A stretch of 64,000 nt of DNA, taken from contig NC_133165.1 in assembly GCF_040802235.1 (NCBI RefSeq), positions 45,273,629-45,337,628 on the forward strand, written 5' to 3'. Source of the DNA: Manis javanica (lineage: Eukaryota > Chordata > Mammalia > Pholidota > Manidae). The notes below the pieces were generated by a model. It saw only the letters and a list, made by a program, of their open reading frames with translations, was not told the DNA's origin and did no database searches. This document shows, piece by piece, positions 1 through 12,600 of this stretch; the stretch's first letter is position 1; every line of letters begins with the position of its first letter. The position numbers were made by a program, and so were the translations under genes.

Positions 1-1357
1 TGACAGCCTCTTCAACAGCTGGATGTTTGTCCTGTTGGCAAAACTGGACAGCTACATGAAAGTGGATTACTGTCTAAGTCCATACACAAAAGCAAATTCA
101 AAATGGATCAAAGACCTGAATGTAAGTCATGAAACCATAAAACTCTTAGAAGAAAACATAGGCAAAACTGTCTCGAATATAAACATGAGCAACTTTTTCA
201 TGAATGTATCTCCTTGGGCACGGGAAACAAAAGCAAAAATGAAAAAATGAGACTATATCAAGCTAAAAAGCTTCTGTAAAGCAAAACACATCATCAGTAG
301 AAAAAGGCAGCCTACAGCATGGGAGAATATATTCATAAATGACATATCCAATAAGGGGTTCACATCTGAAATGTATAAAGAGTACATGCACCTCAACAAC
401 CAAAAAGCAAATAACCTGATTAAAAAATGGATAGCGGATCTGAACAGACACTTCTCCAAAGAAATTCAGATGGCCAACAGACACATGAAGGATGCTCCAC
501 ATCGCTAATCATCAGAAAAATGCAAATTAAAACCACAATGAGGTATCACCTCACATCAGTTAGGATCGCCAATATCCAAAAGACAAACAACAAATGCTTT
601 TGAGGATGTGGAGAAAAGGGAACCCTCCTACACTGCTGGTTGGAATGTAAATTAGTTCAACCATTGTGGAAAGCAGTATGCAGGTTCCTCAAAATACTCA
701 AAATAGAAATACCATTTCACCCACAAATTCCACTCTTAGGAATTTACCCTAAGAAAACAGGATCACATATTCAAAATGACATATGCACCCCTGTGTTTAT
801 TATAACACTATTTATAACAGCCAAGATACGGAAGCAACCTAAGTGTCCATCAGTAGATGAGTGGGTAAAGAAGAGGTGGTACATATACACAATGGAATAC
901 TATTCAGCCATAAGAAAGAAGCAAATCCTACCATTTGCAACAACATGGATGGAACTAGAGGGGTATTATGCTCAGTGAAATAAGTCAGGCAGAGAAAGAC
1001 AAATACCAAATGATTTCCCTCATTCGTGGAGTGTAATGACAAAGCAAAACTGAAGCAGCAAAGCAGCAACAGACTCACAGACTCCAAAAAGGAACTAGTG
1101 GTTACCAAAGGAGAGTGGTTGGGGAGGGCAGGTGGGAAGAGAGGGAGAAGGGGATTGTGGGGTGTATGGTGTGTGTGGGCAGTGTAGCTCAGAAAAGACA
1201 AATAGGGACTCTGACATCTTAGTACACTTATGGACAGTGACTGTAATGGAGTATGTGGTGGGGACTTGATAATTGGTGGAATGTAGTAACCACAAGTTTG
1301 CTCATGTGAAAACTGAGCATAAGATTGTATATCAATGATACCTTTAAAAAAAAGATT
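1..1357 (+). mobile_element. LINE-1 3' part (ORF2 C-terminus and 3' UTR), decayed
   Basis: The plus strand reads as the C-terminal part of L1 ORF2 in several broken frames. Motifs include CKLVQPLWK near 645-675, LLGIYPKK near 735 and YIYTMEYYSAIR near 880-915, followed by ISQAERDKYQM near 980. Stops and frameshifts break the frame, so the copy is dead. From about 1035 a G-rich 3' UTR follows, ending in a short A-run at about 1347-1354. The 5' part lies outside the window. The same 3' UTR type recurs at 24.4 kb (minus) and 54.8 kb (plus), so all three belong to one lineage-specific L1 group. Confidence 0.9.
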
Positions 1358-2454
1358 ACATAGCTACTCTGCTGAGCTCTTTCAAAACAAAGAAACTTAT
1401 TTCTGAATAGCAGCCTCAATGATGGTGAACGATTTTGGTTTGGTTTGGTTTTTCCACAGTTCAACTGTCATTTATGGACTTCCCCATTATCTCTGTCTGG
1501 AGATTCCCTGAGTTAGGGTCAGAACACTGAACATGGTGGTTATGAGGCCAGGCCCCAAGAAGATAGCCTTTGGGATTCCTTCCCTTCACATACAACGGTA
1601 TGCGCTTGTTGCTCCCCTTTTACAGCCGTTGTTTAAGCTCCAGGAAAGGTGAGACTTTGTTTACCTGTGTATCCCCAGCCTGTAGTTCAGCGCCTGGCCT
1701 GATGAAGTCAACTGTGGTTGAAAGAATAAAAGGCAGTTCAAGCAGTGAATCAAGTAAAGTTAAGAGGAAGGTTGCTGATGGGTGCTGGTAACACTCACAG
1801 AAATGGAAATGGGGCAGGGGTGGGGTGCACAGCATCAGATCCAGGTGACTGGGGTGGCTGAAGTACTTGTGGGAGAGATCTAGGAGAGATTGGATATACT
1901 TATCTAGAAAATATTTCAGAGCTCCACACCCTGAATAGTGAAATAGCCCATTCCTAAGCAATAGAATGGAGTGGACAGTGGCAATGTGGAGATCATATAC
2001 CCCATCTCAGGGGACAAATGGAAAGCAGATATAGTGTGAAATCTTGTCTGCAAGCTAAGTTTCTCCTTCTGGATGACCTATTTTTACTTCTGTTTGTGCA
2101 ATCTGAACTTGAGTCTTCCCCCTGTTGTGTTTGGTGGTAGCAGAGTAATGGCTATCTTTCCTAAGGAGATGGATACAGCTGGAACAATTCAATTATGCGT
2201 GGCCTGGATTTAGATCCTTGCTTTTTCTAATGATTACACCAAAGAATAATGTTGTGTAAATAGGTAGTTGCAAGATAGTACATATCTCAATGCCCAACAC
2301 TCTAATCCATCTATCCAGAAGTAGAACAATTCACACAGGTGTGAGGGAGGGGAAAACCTTCATCAGTGCATGGACAGTATGGTCAACCCTCCGTAACCCC
2401 AGCACCCAGCCCAACCCCCTTCCAGGTGACCCACACACACTGAAAGGAGCCAGG
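1358..2454. other. Intergenic, weak old-repeat traces
   Basis: No gene is seen. Around 1648-1700 the text resembles the 3' end of an L2/MIR-type element (a 'ttgtttacctgtgtatccccagc' kind of tail). Nothing else can be named. The FBRS 3' UTR begins just to the right on the opposite strand. Confidence 0.5.
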
Positions 2455-3427
2455 GGGCCTCATTGTAACACTCATTTTTATATAAATATCTGCAAGTCAT
2501 GTTACAGAATAAGCCCCACCAGGGAAAAAAGTCGATGTTTTTTGTTAAATTGACCCTTGCCTTCTAGGCTGGGCCCCCAGCCTGGGGGCGCCTGCTGCTT
2601 TGGGAAGGCTGGGGCTGCTGCCAAGAGGTGCTGCCTATGTGGCCCACCCCTGGGCCGACCCCCTTCTTTGGTGTGTAGTACATGATGACCTTTTCTGGTC
2701 CCCCCCTTAGCCTAGGGCTGGGGTCTGGGGAACAGGGTTCTGGAGAGCAGGGCCCAGGAGTCCTGGGGGCACTTGGAAATGGAGTGGGGGTACTGAATCA
2801 CTAAGAAGTCGAGTCTGGAGCTTAGAGGTTGAGCCTTTTGGGGATGGAGTACACAGAAGTAACAGGAACAAGTCAGGGAAACCTGGGCTGTCAGACAAGC
2901 AGGAAACATTTGCCCTTCTGTCCAACCTAGGTACCCAGGGCCCTTCCCCTGTTAGTCTGCCTCCTGCTGGACCCTGTATTCCCATGGATAAACCCTGGGT
3001 TCCTGACTGTCCCCTCCAGCTCTTTCCCCTGCAATCCCCTTTACCCCCAGAGAGAGGCCAGAGGCTAGGAACACAGCACCAGTCTGAGGATTTAATTAAC
3101 CAGGAAAAGGAATTATTGGGAGGGGTACCCCTGTAAAAATACAAAAGGTCCTGGGGGCTATGTGGAAGGGGAGATAAATATGTACATGGAACCCCCCTTC
3201 CTTTAGCCCCTCCTCCCCCAGCCCTGAGGGCAATGAGGACTTGGGTGGTAGGTGAAGGGGAGGTGGGGCACTTTGGCCTCTGGCTTAGTGAGCCCTTGGG
3301 GAGGTGGGCCAAGGGCCTAGGGGCCCTCAGAGAAGGTAATGGTGCACCTCAGGAGATCATGAGCTATGACCTCTGAAATGACCCCCCCCTCATGTACACA
3401 CAGACACAACACACACATGCGCGTGCG

Positions 3428-3476
<49 letters not shown>

Positions 3477-3694
3477 CCTCTCTAGAGGCTTGTGACCTCT
3501 GCCCTCCAGTGACCCCAAGATCCATCTGATGCTTGATCTTGCAGGGGTTGGGGCTTCTGCTCCCAGGTTCTATGACCTCAGAGTTGGCTAGTGAGGTCAT
3601 TACCTTTGCCCTCCAGCCCTGGCTTGAAACCTCAGCTCTAGAACCTTGTCAAAAGGAAAGGGGATGGAGCTTTGCCCCTGCCTTTGCCCTTCCC
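2455..3694 (-). other. FBRS: FBRS 3' UTR and probable poly(A) site
   Basis: This is the stretch after the FBRS stop codon, about 1.2 kb. On the minus strand a TATAAA-type variant poly(A) hexamer lies at 2477-2482, followed by a GT-rich tail (GAGTGTTACAATG), so cleavage is probably near 2455-2465. The length fits the usual size of FBRS transcripts. An (AC)n microsatellite sits inside it. The end is inferred from the hexamer only. Confidence 0.6.
3403..3475. repeat. (AC)n microsatellite in FBRS 3' UTR
   Basis: About 22 uninterrupted AC units (3431-3475) are preceded by a mixed CA/CG stretch from 3403. On the FBRS transcript it reads as (GU)n. Confidence 0.97.
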
Positions 3695-6600
3695 TCACCT
3701 GTCAGCCCGGGCTGGGCCAGGGGCCCTAGGTGGGGAACCAGGCCGGGGAGCGGGCACAAGTGGAGGTGGTGCCCCCAAAAGGGCTCCTGGTGGGGTCTTG
3801 CTGAGAAGGTGAGAGGTGCCTGGGGCCACAGTAGGTGGCGGTGGAGGAGCCAAGCGGCTGTATAGCAGGGGGTGGGTAGGCTCTAGACCATAGAGGCGGG
3901 CAGCAGCCACTGCCCCCGGTCCAGTCAGCTCCTCACCCGCCTCATAGAAGCGGGGTGGCCTAGCAAGGCGAGGGGGCCCTGCCAACCAAGTTGGCTCCAG
4001 GAAGCCAGCGCAGCGCTCTGGAGGACTAGGGCCCAGGAAGGGGGGTGGCCGAGGCCTCTCAAACAGCAGGTGAAGGCCCTGAGGCCCGCTGGCAGCGGTG
4101 GCTGCAGCGGCGGCGGCGGCAGCGGCGGCGGCAGCGGCGGCGGCGGCGGCAGCCTCCTCCTTCCGCTCTTCCTTTACCCGCACTGATTCCTTGGCTGGCC
4201 TGGCACCCTCCTCACCAGCTCGGGCCTTGGGAGTTGCAGGAGAAACTCGAAGCTGGGGCCTTGAGAAGGGGAGATCCCTGGCACAGAAGGCATAGGGCAA
4301 GAGAATGAAGATACTCCACAGATTAGAACCAGGCTGAAGGGGAGGGCAGACATTACAGGGGATGGGGTGGCAGGAAGCATACCTGTCTTTTTCCTCCTTG
4401 GTGATAGAGGGCTCCCTCCGCTCCACAGGCCGCTCCTTGTCTGAGCCTGGTGTCCGGGAGGCCTCAGGGGGCCGGACCCAGGCAGGAAAGGCCAGAGGAC
4501 TGCGGTGCAGACGTCCCCATGGGTCTGGCGGGGAGGCGAAGGCTGGTGGGGCCCCTGGACTTTCTTTCTGGGCAAAGACGGTGCTGGAGTCTAAACAGAA
4601 GGTGAAGTAGAGAGTGACAGGAGCCATGAGTGGGAGGTCCCACTCAGGTATCCTCCCACCCCTTGTTAGAGCCCACTGCGACAGTCCCTACCCACCCCAC
4701 CCCAGCCAGCACTCACTGAAGGTGGGGCTGCCCAGGCCTCCAAAGGCCCCGTTGGAGAGGGCAGCCAAGGAGGCGAAGCTTGTGGGACGCCCAAAGGGAT
4801 CTGTGAGAGAAAAGGGGGATGGTCAGAACAATGGGCGGCTCTCAGCAGGCACCAAACACTGGCAGGGAAGAAGCAGATCAACAAGCAGGCCCCTGGGCCC
4901 TGGAAGGCTTGGTTTTAACAAGCAGGTGCTGAGCACTTCTTTGGGTCAGGAAAGGCATTGAGCTTTGACATGGATCATGTTTGTTTAACCTCACAACAAG
5001 TCCTATGAGGCAGACAGGATCATTCCCACTTTCAGATAATCAAACAGGCTCAGAGAGGTGAAGTGACTTGCTAACGGTTATCTAGCCAGTGAGTGGTACC
5101 CCTGACCCAGGATCTCTCTGACTCCAGAGGTCAAGCTCTTATAGCACACTGCCTCACACTGGCCACCTGGACCAGCTCTGTAGTAAGCCACTTGCCTGAA
5201 AACCTCTGCTGGCTTCCTCCACCTGACATGCAGCCCTTCCCAACCTGACCCTAACTTCATGCATGTGTCACACAGCCAGTCACAATAACCTATCCCACTA
5301 TGGGAACCTTATAATTTCCTTTTCCAAGAACATTCCTTCTGCCATCAGGCTCAATTCCTCCTTGTCTACCCAAATCCAGGATAAACCTCCCTAAGAAGGC
5401 TGACAAGATTTAGGAAACACTGACCACGCTCACCCCAAGGCTGGAATAGCTCTCCTCCACCCTCCTCTTCCATGTGGCACAGTACTCCCTACCACTGGCT
5501 ATTTTAAGAGATCAGTGTGAGCTGCCAGAGACTAGTACTTGCTCCACCCTTCTCTATCCCACTTTACAGATGAGATCAAGGCTCAAATTTGCTCAAGGTC
5601 GCAAAGCAAGTGGAACCCGGTCTATGCCCCCATTCCAGTTGCCTCTCTGATCTAATTTCCAGTCCCAGTTTGAGAACCCCTGTAAGTCAGGGACAAGGCC
5701 TGGGTTGCACAACATGCCCATAGCTCTTACCAATGTGGGTGCTGGGACTCAGAAAGGGCCCATGGGCCCCGGGAGCTGCCGTGAAAGGGTTGGTTGCAGC
5801 GTGGACGGCACCTGGGGCAGAAAGGTGGGATATTCTCATGAAGCTGAGTGGGCGCAAAGTGGGCCTGGGGCTATAGACAAGGAACCTCAGGGCTCGAGAG
5901 AGCTGGCCCGACTCACCAGTTGCAGTGAAGAGGGAGGTGGCCGGGTGGGAGAGCTCCTGCCCAGGGGGCAGGGCCCCATAGGGCCCCGGAAGGCAGGGCA
6001 GGAGGTCGTTCCGAAAGTCAAGCTTGTGGGAGTCGCCCTGCATGGGACAGGGAGAGGGGCAGTGAAATGAGGAGCCAGGTGTGGTTCCACTCTTGCTCTT
6101 TCACCCATAGTCCCCTCCAAGGGCTAGCTGGCACCAAAATAGGGCTTGGGTGTGTGGCCTCTACCTCTCTCAGAGCCTCCCTGACCACCCACCTAGTTAG
6201 CCAGAGAACCTAGTGCTAGTTTCGGAACTGCTCAGGCAGTGACCAGGAATAGGAGGCGATGTTTCTGGCCAAGATTCTGCCAAGCTACATTATAGACAGA
6301 CACCCAGAGCTGAGGCAGGCCCACTCTTCCCAGCCCTCCGACCCCAGTACCTTCATCTTTTCCTGGTGTCTCAGGATCATGTAAGCCACACGCACATGCA
6401 TGGCACACCACTTCCCTGGTTTCTGCCGCCCCAGAAGGATAACCAAAGGGAAAGGGAAGGAAAGAATGTTCACTCATTGCTCACTCCAGACCTGCCCTGG
6501 ACATTGCCACACACATCCCCGTTCAACATCCCTACAAGTGAAGGATGACTAGGTCACTTCACAGCCTAGGAAACTGAGGCTCAGAGAGAGAAACTGTCTT

Positions 6601-9600
6601 GCCCAAGGTCCCATGGTAGTTACATCTGAACCCAGGTCTGTGGTTTACAAGGCTTTCCCTTTCTGTGTTCCACATCAGGCTGCCTCCATGTCTTGGGCTT
6701 CTTGCTCATTCCCAAGCAAGACCACCCCTCAGCCAAACACCTTGATACCAGCCCCCAACTTCATGCAGCCTGAGGTCCTCACCAAACTCACCCTCAAAGA
6801 TGGCCGGAAATGGTCAGGGATCTGGGGATGGCAAAGCAGAGATTGGTGGCAATTCAGACATGTTACGGATACCTGGGCACCTCATCTCCACACTCCACAG
6901 TAACCCCCGAAACACCCGAGACCTTGTGATACTCCTTCAAACCTTCCCTGCTTCTTTTAAGAATCCTTTCCCCATCTCTACCACTCTGGGAGTCTCCCCT
7001 CCAGCACCAAGTTCACCAATCACCGGGCCCCAGGAGGTAACTTGCAGGCAGGACAGGTTTCTCAATGAGAGAAACTACCCTATTAATAACTTTAATAGAT
7101 GAAAATCTGTTTAAGATTATTTTAGGAAAAAAGCCTTTACTATAGCTATAAGAGATTAGAAAACATCTGGTCTAGCCTATCCTTTAGGAAACACATCCTG
7201 CACTTTTTACTATGTTCTCAGAGCCCTGGCTCTAAGGCTGCTCCCCAAGCCACTTCACAAAGGGGCAGCTTATCTTCTCATTGTTTTACATACAGGACTT
7301 CCTGGTATGATGTCATTTTTTTAAAAGTGTTTTGTGACTTAAAAAATTTGAAAACCCCTACAAAACCATTGTTTCTGGTCATCTTATTTCTGGGGCAACC
7401 CTCATGAAATTCATCCTCCTTGTGTTCTGGGAAATCCTGTCATTTACAGAAAGTCCCTCATGTCAGATTATCTGGGACACCACAGATCACATATTAAAAG
7501 GAAGGATCAGTAGTTCTCCCTCAAGTTAACCCTGTTCTTCCTCCACAGATCTTCCAGCTAGCTCCCCCAGGACCTGCCTTGTCCCCCCTCACCTGTGTCC
7601 CCTTTTGAGGAAGCCCGCTCGGCACTGGCCCCAGTCGTGGTGGCAGCTCTGGGTTTGTGCTCTGGGAAAGGGGAGTGAAGGGATCAGTCAGTAGAGCTGA
7701 CACCAGGCATAAAAGTGGTCTAGAACCAAGCTGGGGGCTGGGACAGGGAAGAGCATGGCTTTGGAGAAACTTGGGTCCACAGGGGAGGGCAGGAAAATGG
7801 GTATGGTTTTGGGGAATGGGAAGAAGGTATGTGAATCTGGGGGTATCTGGGTTTGTAAAGGGTGGGAGGTGATGGTGGTGTCTGGATTGGAAGCTCACCT
7901 TGGGCTGGAAGGCCCCCTGCAGGGAGCCAAAGGAGACAGCCGGCGGGAGGCCCGGAGGTAGGCCGGGCACTGCGGGAGGGAAGGCCGTGTACGGCTGTGG
8001 AGAGAAGGGGACTAGTCCAAGCTGGGTGTGGAGAGGCAGCCCATGTCTGGTCTGCCCATCAGTCCTCTAGCCTCCAACCTAAAACCCCCCAGGAAGCTCT
8101 CCCAGGCTCAAGACCCTTGCTTTTAAAGCTGAAGACTGGACCCCAACAGTCAGGATTATACACATTAATGCATCCAAGCTCGCTCGCTCGCTCACTCACT
8201 CACTCATTCACTCACTCACATTATGCCGGAAGAGGCCTTCCATCTTTCCTGGGTATTTCTCAAACTAAGGAAGAGAAGGGAAGAGTAAGCTGCCAGTCAG
8301 AGACTCAGGGCCTTCCCCTGGAAGCCATATCCTCCCGCCCAGGTCTCTGAGCCTCATTACTGGCCCAAGGAGAAGCTCACCATGTGGGGGCCATGAGGTG
8401 GCAGCAGGCCCGGGGGATAAGGGGTGAAGTGCTGGTGGGTGTGCTGGTGGGTGTGCTGGTGCTGGTGGTTGTGCTGGTGGAACTGGAAGGCCAGGGGCCG
8501 GGCTGAGCCCCCTGCCCCCACCACCTCAGGGCCACCCTGGGCATTCAGGTAGCGAGAGTTCAGGTCCTGGCCGATCAGGTCCTGCTCTGTGGGAGGGGAG
8601 GGGGAGAAGGCTTTAATATCTGCTGCTGCTATGCCAACCTCCTTGGGCCCAGGTGACCTTCCTTCCCTTCTGGCCTTGAGCCACTCCCTCCTCAAACCCT
8701 GTTGTCTGCTTAGGTCCAGATGCCCCAAAGCCGGCTGAGCCCAAGCCTGGGGCCATGGCCCCCACACCCCCCAGCCAGGACCCCAAACTCACCAGAAAGG
8801 GCGTTAGTGGCTGAGGCCCCAGGGTGCCCTGGCACCTGCAGCAAGGGTGGGGGTGGGGGCAGGGTGGGGCCAGGGGAGAACAAGGAGGGGTGGTGGGGTG
8901 GTGGGGGAGGCCGCAGCCCAGGGTGGGGAAAGCCATGGGTGGACAAAGGCAGGGGCAGTGAGGGCGTCGGGGGCCGGTGGGTAAGCTGCGCGGACGAGGA
9001 GGAGGCAGATGAAGAGGAAGAGGATGAAGAGGATGATGAGGGTGTAGGCTGAGCCACGGGAGGGGCCGGGACCTTGAGGGGCGGCCGTGAAGAGCTGGGG
9101 AGAGAAGTGGGGAGATGAGTGAGGGGTTGAGAGGTGCCAGTTCTGACTGGAGGGGGTCAGAAGCCTGGGTGATACCTTGACCCTGGTTCTCCAACTTGGA
9201 GGGTGGTAGAACCTGGTCCAGGACCCCACCCCTGCCCAAGGAACCCATCCTCAGCCTGAAGTACCTCCCACACCCAACAACCCCCTCTCTCCCTCTCCAG
9301 GTCTCTTCTTCCATACAACTGCCCCTGACGTCTCTAGCCACGACATTCCCTTTTCTGACTCGACCACAGCACAAAATGTATTACTAACTATGACGCTTAA
9401 TTACAACAGGACACCTGGGTTCCCACCCTAAGACAGTTGAAGCAGTACCTTGCTGGCCTGGCCTAGGAGATAGGAGACCTAAATTCTAGACCCATCTTGC
9501 CATTAACACCCTGGGTGACCTCAAGCAAGTCACTGCCCCTCTCTGAGCCTTAGTTTTCTTAATAAGAAAAAAATGAATAACAATGATGGCAATAATAGAG

Positions 9601-12600
9601 ACAGCACTGTGACAATAGGATCAGTGATTCTTACCCTTTAATGAGCACTTACTGTACACCAAGTACTGCCACCTGCTTTACATGCTCCAATATTTTACAC
9701 CACCTTCCCAACTGCTGCCGCATCCACGTAACCACCTGTACCATCATTTACTTCTTTCTTTTAACTCAGTTTTTGTTTTACTTAGCCTTACCCAAGCAGT
9801 AACATGTAAAATCAGAGGTCGAGGTACTACTCATGTTTTTCTAAAGCACATAAAAGCTGAGAAAGATTTACTCACATAACTTCTGAAATTCTCTCACAAA
9901 CCATTAACAATGATTGCACACACTTTGGGAAACACTGCATTAATGCATAGTTAATCCTCACAACAACTTTAGAACAAAGGTACTATTATTATTTCATTTT
10001 ACAGAAAGAGGAAACTGAGGCCCAGAGAGGTTAAGTGACTTGTCAGAAAATCAGACAGACAGTAAGTGGCAGAGCAAGAATTTTAAGCCAGGTCTGACTG
10101 ACACCAAAGCCAGAACTCTCAATTATCATGACAGCATTTCCCAAAGTATGTTCCGAAGAACACTATTCCTAGCAGATGTGCCTTGCAAAAAGGTCTCACC
10201 AGCAAATAAAATTGGGGAAGGGCACACACTGGATTCCCCTGAGTGCAAATGTATAAAGGGTACTCTAATAAATCCTATAGTAATCTCTTCACGTTTCATC
10301 CCAGTGTTTCTCAAACTTTTCAGCCTCAGAACCCTTTTCCAAGTCACCTCCCACAGGTACCATCCCATGTCCCAGTCAGAATGTAGGGATTGGCACGAAA
10401 ATGACCAGACCCTTGGACCACTCACCTGCCAGTGCTGAGGTCCAGACTGCTGCCATAAGGAGAAGTGCGGAGCCCAAAGGGCGAGACCCGAAGCTGCAGC
10501 TGGGGCTGGGGTGGGGGTGGCAGACTGGGGGCAGTCGGTAGGGGTGCAGGGGGCGAGACAGGAGGCCGAGGGGCCAGTGGAGGTGGTGGTTCTTTCGGGG
10601 GAAAAGGCACTAGCAGCGGGTCGGGCCCAGGGGGCTGTTCCTGGCTCCGCTCCAGGCCCGACACTTTAGGGACTACAGAGAGTTTTGCTTCACAGTTCCC
10701 ATTGAAGACGCCGTGGGGGCCAGAGGCTATGAGAACAGGACAGGACAAATACTCGGTTGAGGCCCTTGCTCACCCAGTTTCCCTCCCTCGTCTTCAGCCA
10801 CAGCCCTCTGGACCGACCTCTGCTGGTTGACACAGTAAAAGATGGGTCGAGGTCATCATCGGAGACCTGGGGAAGAAGAGCAGGGACAGGGTCAGGTTCT
10901 GGTCAGGCCAGGTCCTCACTCAGGGGGGCCAACAGCCTTGGGAGCCTGCTAAGAACTAGCAGTGCTGTTAAGTCTATTTCATTAGTTTAGCTGCAATCCA
11001 TCACAGACTGTGGTCCCTTGAGGGCCTAGGCTTGGAGCAAACAGTGGAGCAACTGAGCCTGAGAATCCGATAAGCCAGAAGGACTGAATTGAGACAGCAC
11101 TGACATAATGAAAGAGCAGGCAAATCAATACAAAAATGTCAGATATCATTAACTGCTGGTCCATACAGGTTTGCCTGGTTCACAAGTGTTAGCAAACTAG
11201 CTGCTGATCTTTAGAAATCCCAAGATTCCTCATAAAAACTCAGACTTGCCGGTTCTCTTGAAAATGGGCCCATATTCTTACAACAGTTAGAACTGGTCAG
11301 TGGCTGCCCTCTTTAGATGGACAAAGAACTCTGGTTCACCACAGTCCCAGCCAACTTTTCAAACAAAAACAAGACACACATCAGGGAGTGCAAATTTAGG
11401 CACAGGCATAGAACACCAACTGCTAGGACACATTATTTCAAAACAAGCAAATGAGCCCTAACAAACTGAAATACACCTTTAAAGGTTATGCTCTTCCACT
11501 GACTACAATGGTTTAGTGTCCTCACTGCCATGAACACAGTCTCTGTTCAGGATCTAATCTGTAAGAGCAGACCAATTGCCAGTAGAAAGGACCAGCTCAG
11601 TTCCATAGCTACCCCGGTTTTACATGGAGAACCACTGCTATCTCCAAGGGCTTAACTAGCTCTAGTCACCAAAGCCATTTACTCTCTCAAGTCCCCCTGC
11701 CTTTTCCTCCCAAAAATCTAATCCTGGCTCAACTAACTCATGTTCCCCACTTAAGGGGAGGTTCAAGCTGCTGCATGTAGGAAAACTTTAAGTTCATTAT
11801 ACAAGCTGTTCGTTATACAAGCAGTAAAACTGCCCACCCAACACGTTCTAGCCCTACTCACCTTCTCATCCAGATCACTTTCGGCATCACACTGGGGAGA
11901 AGGAAAGACAGAGGTGTCACAAGAGGGAAGAGTGGGCCCAAAGGGGAAAAGAGAGGGGATTGGCCAGTACAGGTAGAGAACACTTACTATGTATCCAGCT
12001 TCCAGAGAATGATGGGAGGAGGCCTGAGAAAGACCAGAGTCCAGAGGTAAGTAAGGGAGGCTGACTAGGGAGGCCTTTGGATAGTCTAAACTCCCTGGCA
12101 AGGCACTCAAGGCCACTCATAAACTACTCTCAGTCTCTTTCCAGCTGCTTCTCTGGCTGCTACCTACTCCTATTGCCAATGCTGTGACCATTTTCTAAAT
12201 GTACCAGATTCTCACATTTCTGTGCTTTTGCCCAAAACTTCTTTGCGCATTTCTCCTCTTAGCAAACTTATGACTATCCTTCAAGGCCTGACTAAGACAT
12301 CCTAGGGGGCTTTCCCTAACCACAACCTTCCTCCCATCCTCCAGGCAGAATGCGTGTCTTCCTCATGTGGGTTTCTGCAGCATCTCTCCCAGATCTCTGC
12401 CTTCTGTACCTTCTCAGATTTTAGTGTAGTTATTTGCTCACAGATTGCTTCTTTCCTGCAAGACTGTGACCACCTCAAGGGAGAGGACAAAGACCATATC
12501 TAATTCACTTATGACTCAAGTTCCTTTAGCGCATCTCTGAATTATCAACGTTTGAAGTAAATAGATACAGTATCAGCGCAAAACAGGTGAGTGTGACTGT

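Noticed and set aside
2707-3312. Long minus-strand open frame (201 codons) in the FBRS 3' UTR
   Set aside because: It lies after the FBRS stop, has biased Pro/Ser composition from GC-rich text, and shows no domain.
3431-3475. CRISPR-like regular array
   Set aside because: Simple AC microsatellite; no array with spacers exists in the window, and the sequence is mammalian.
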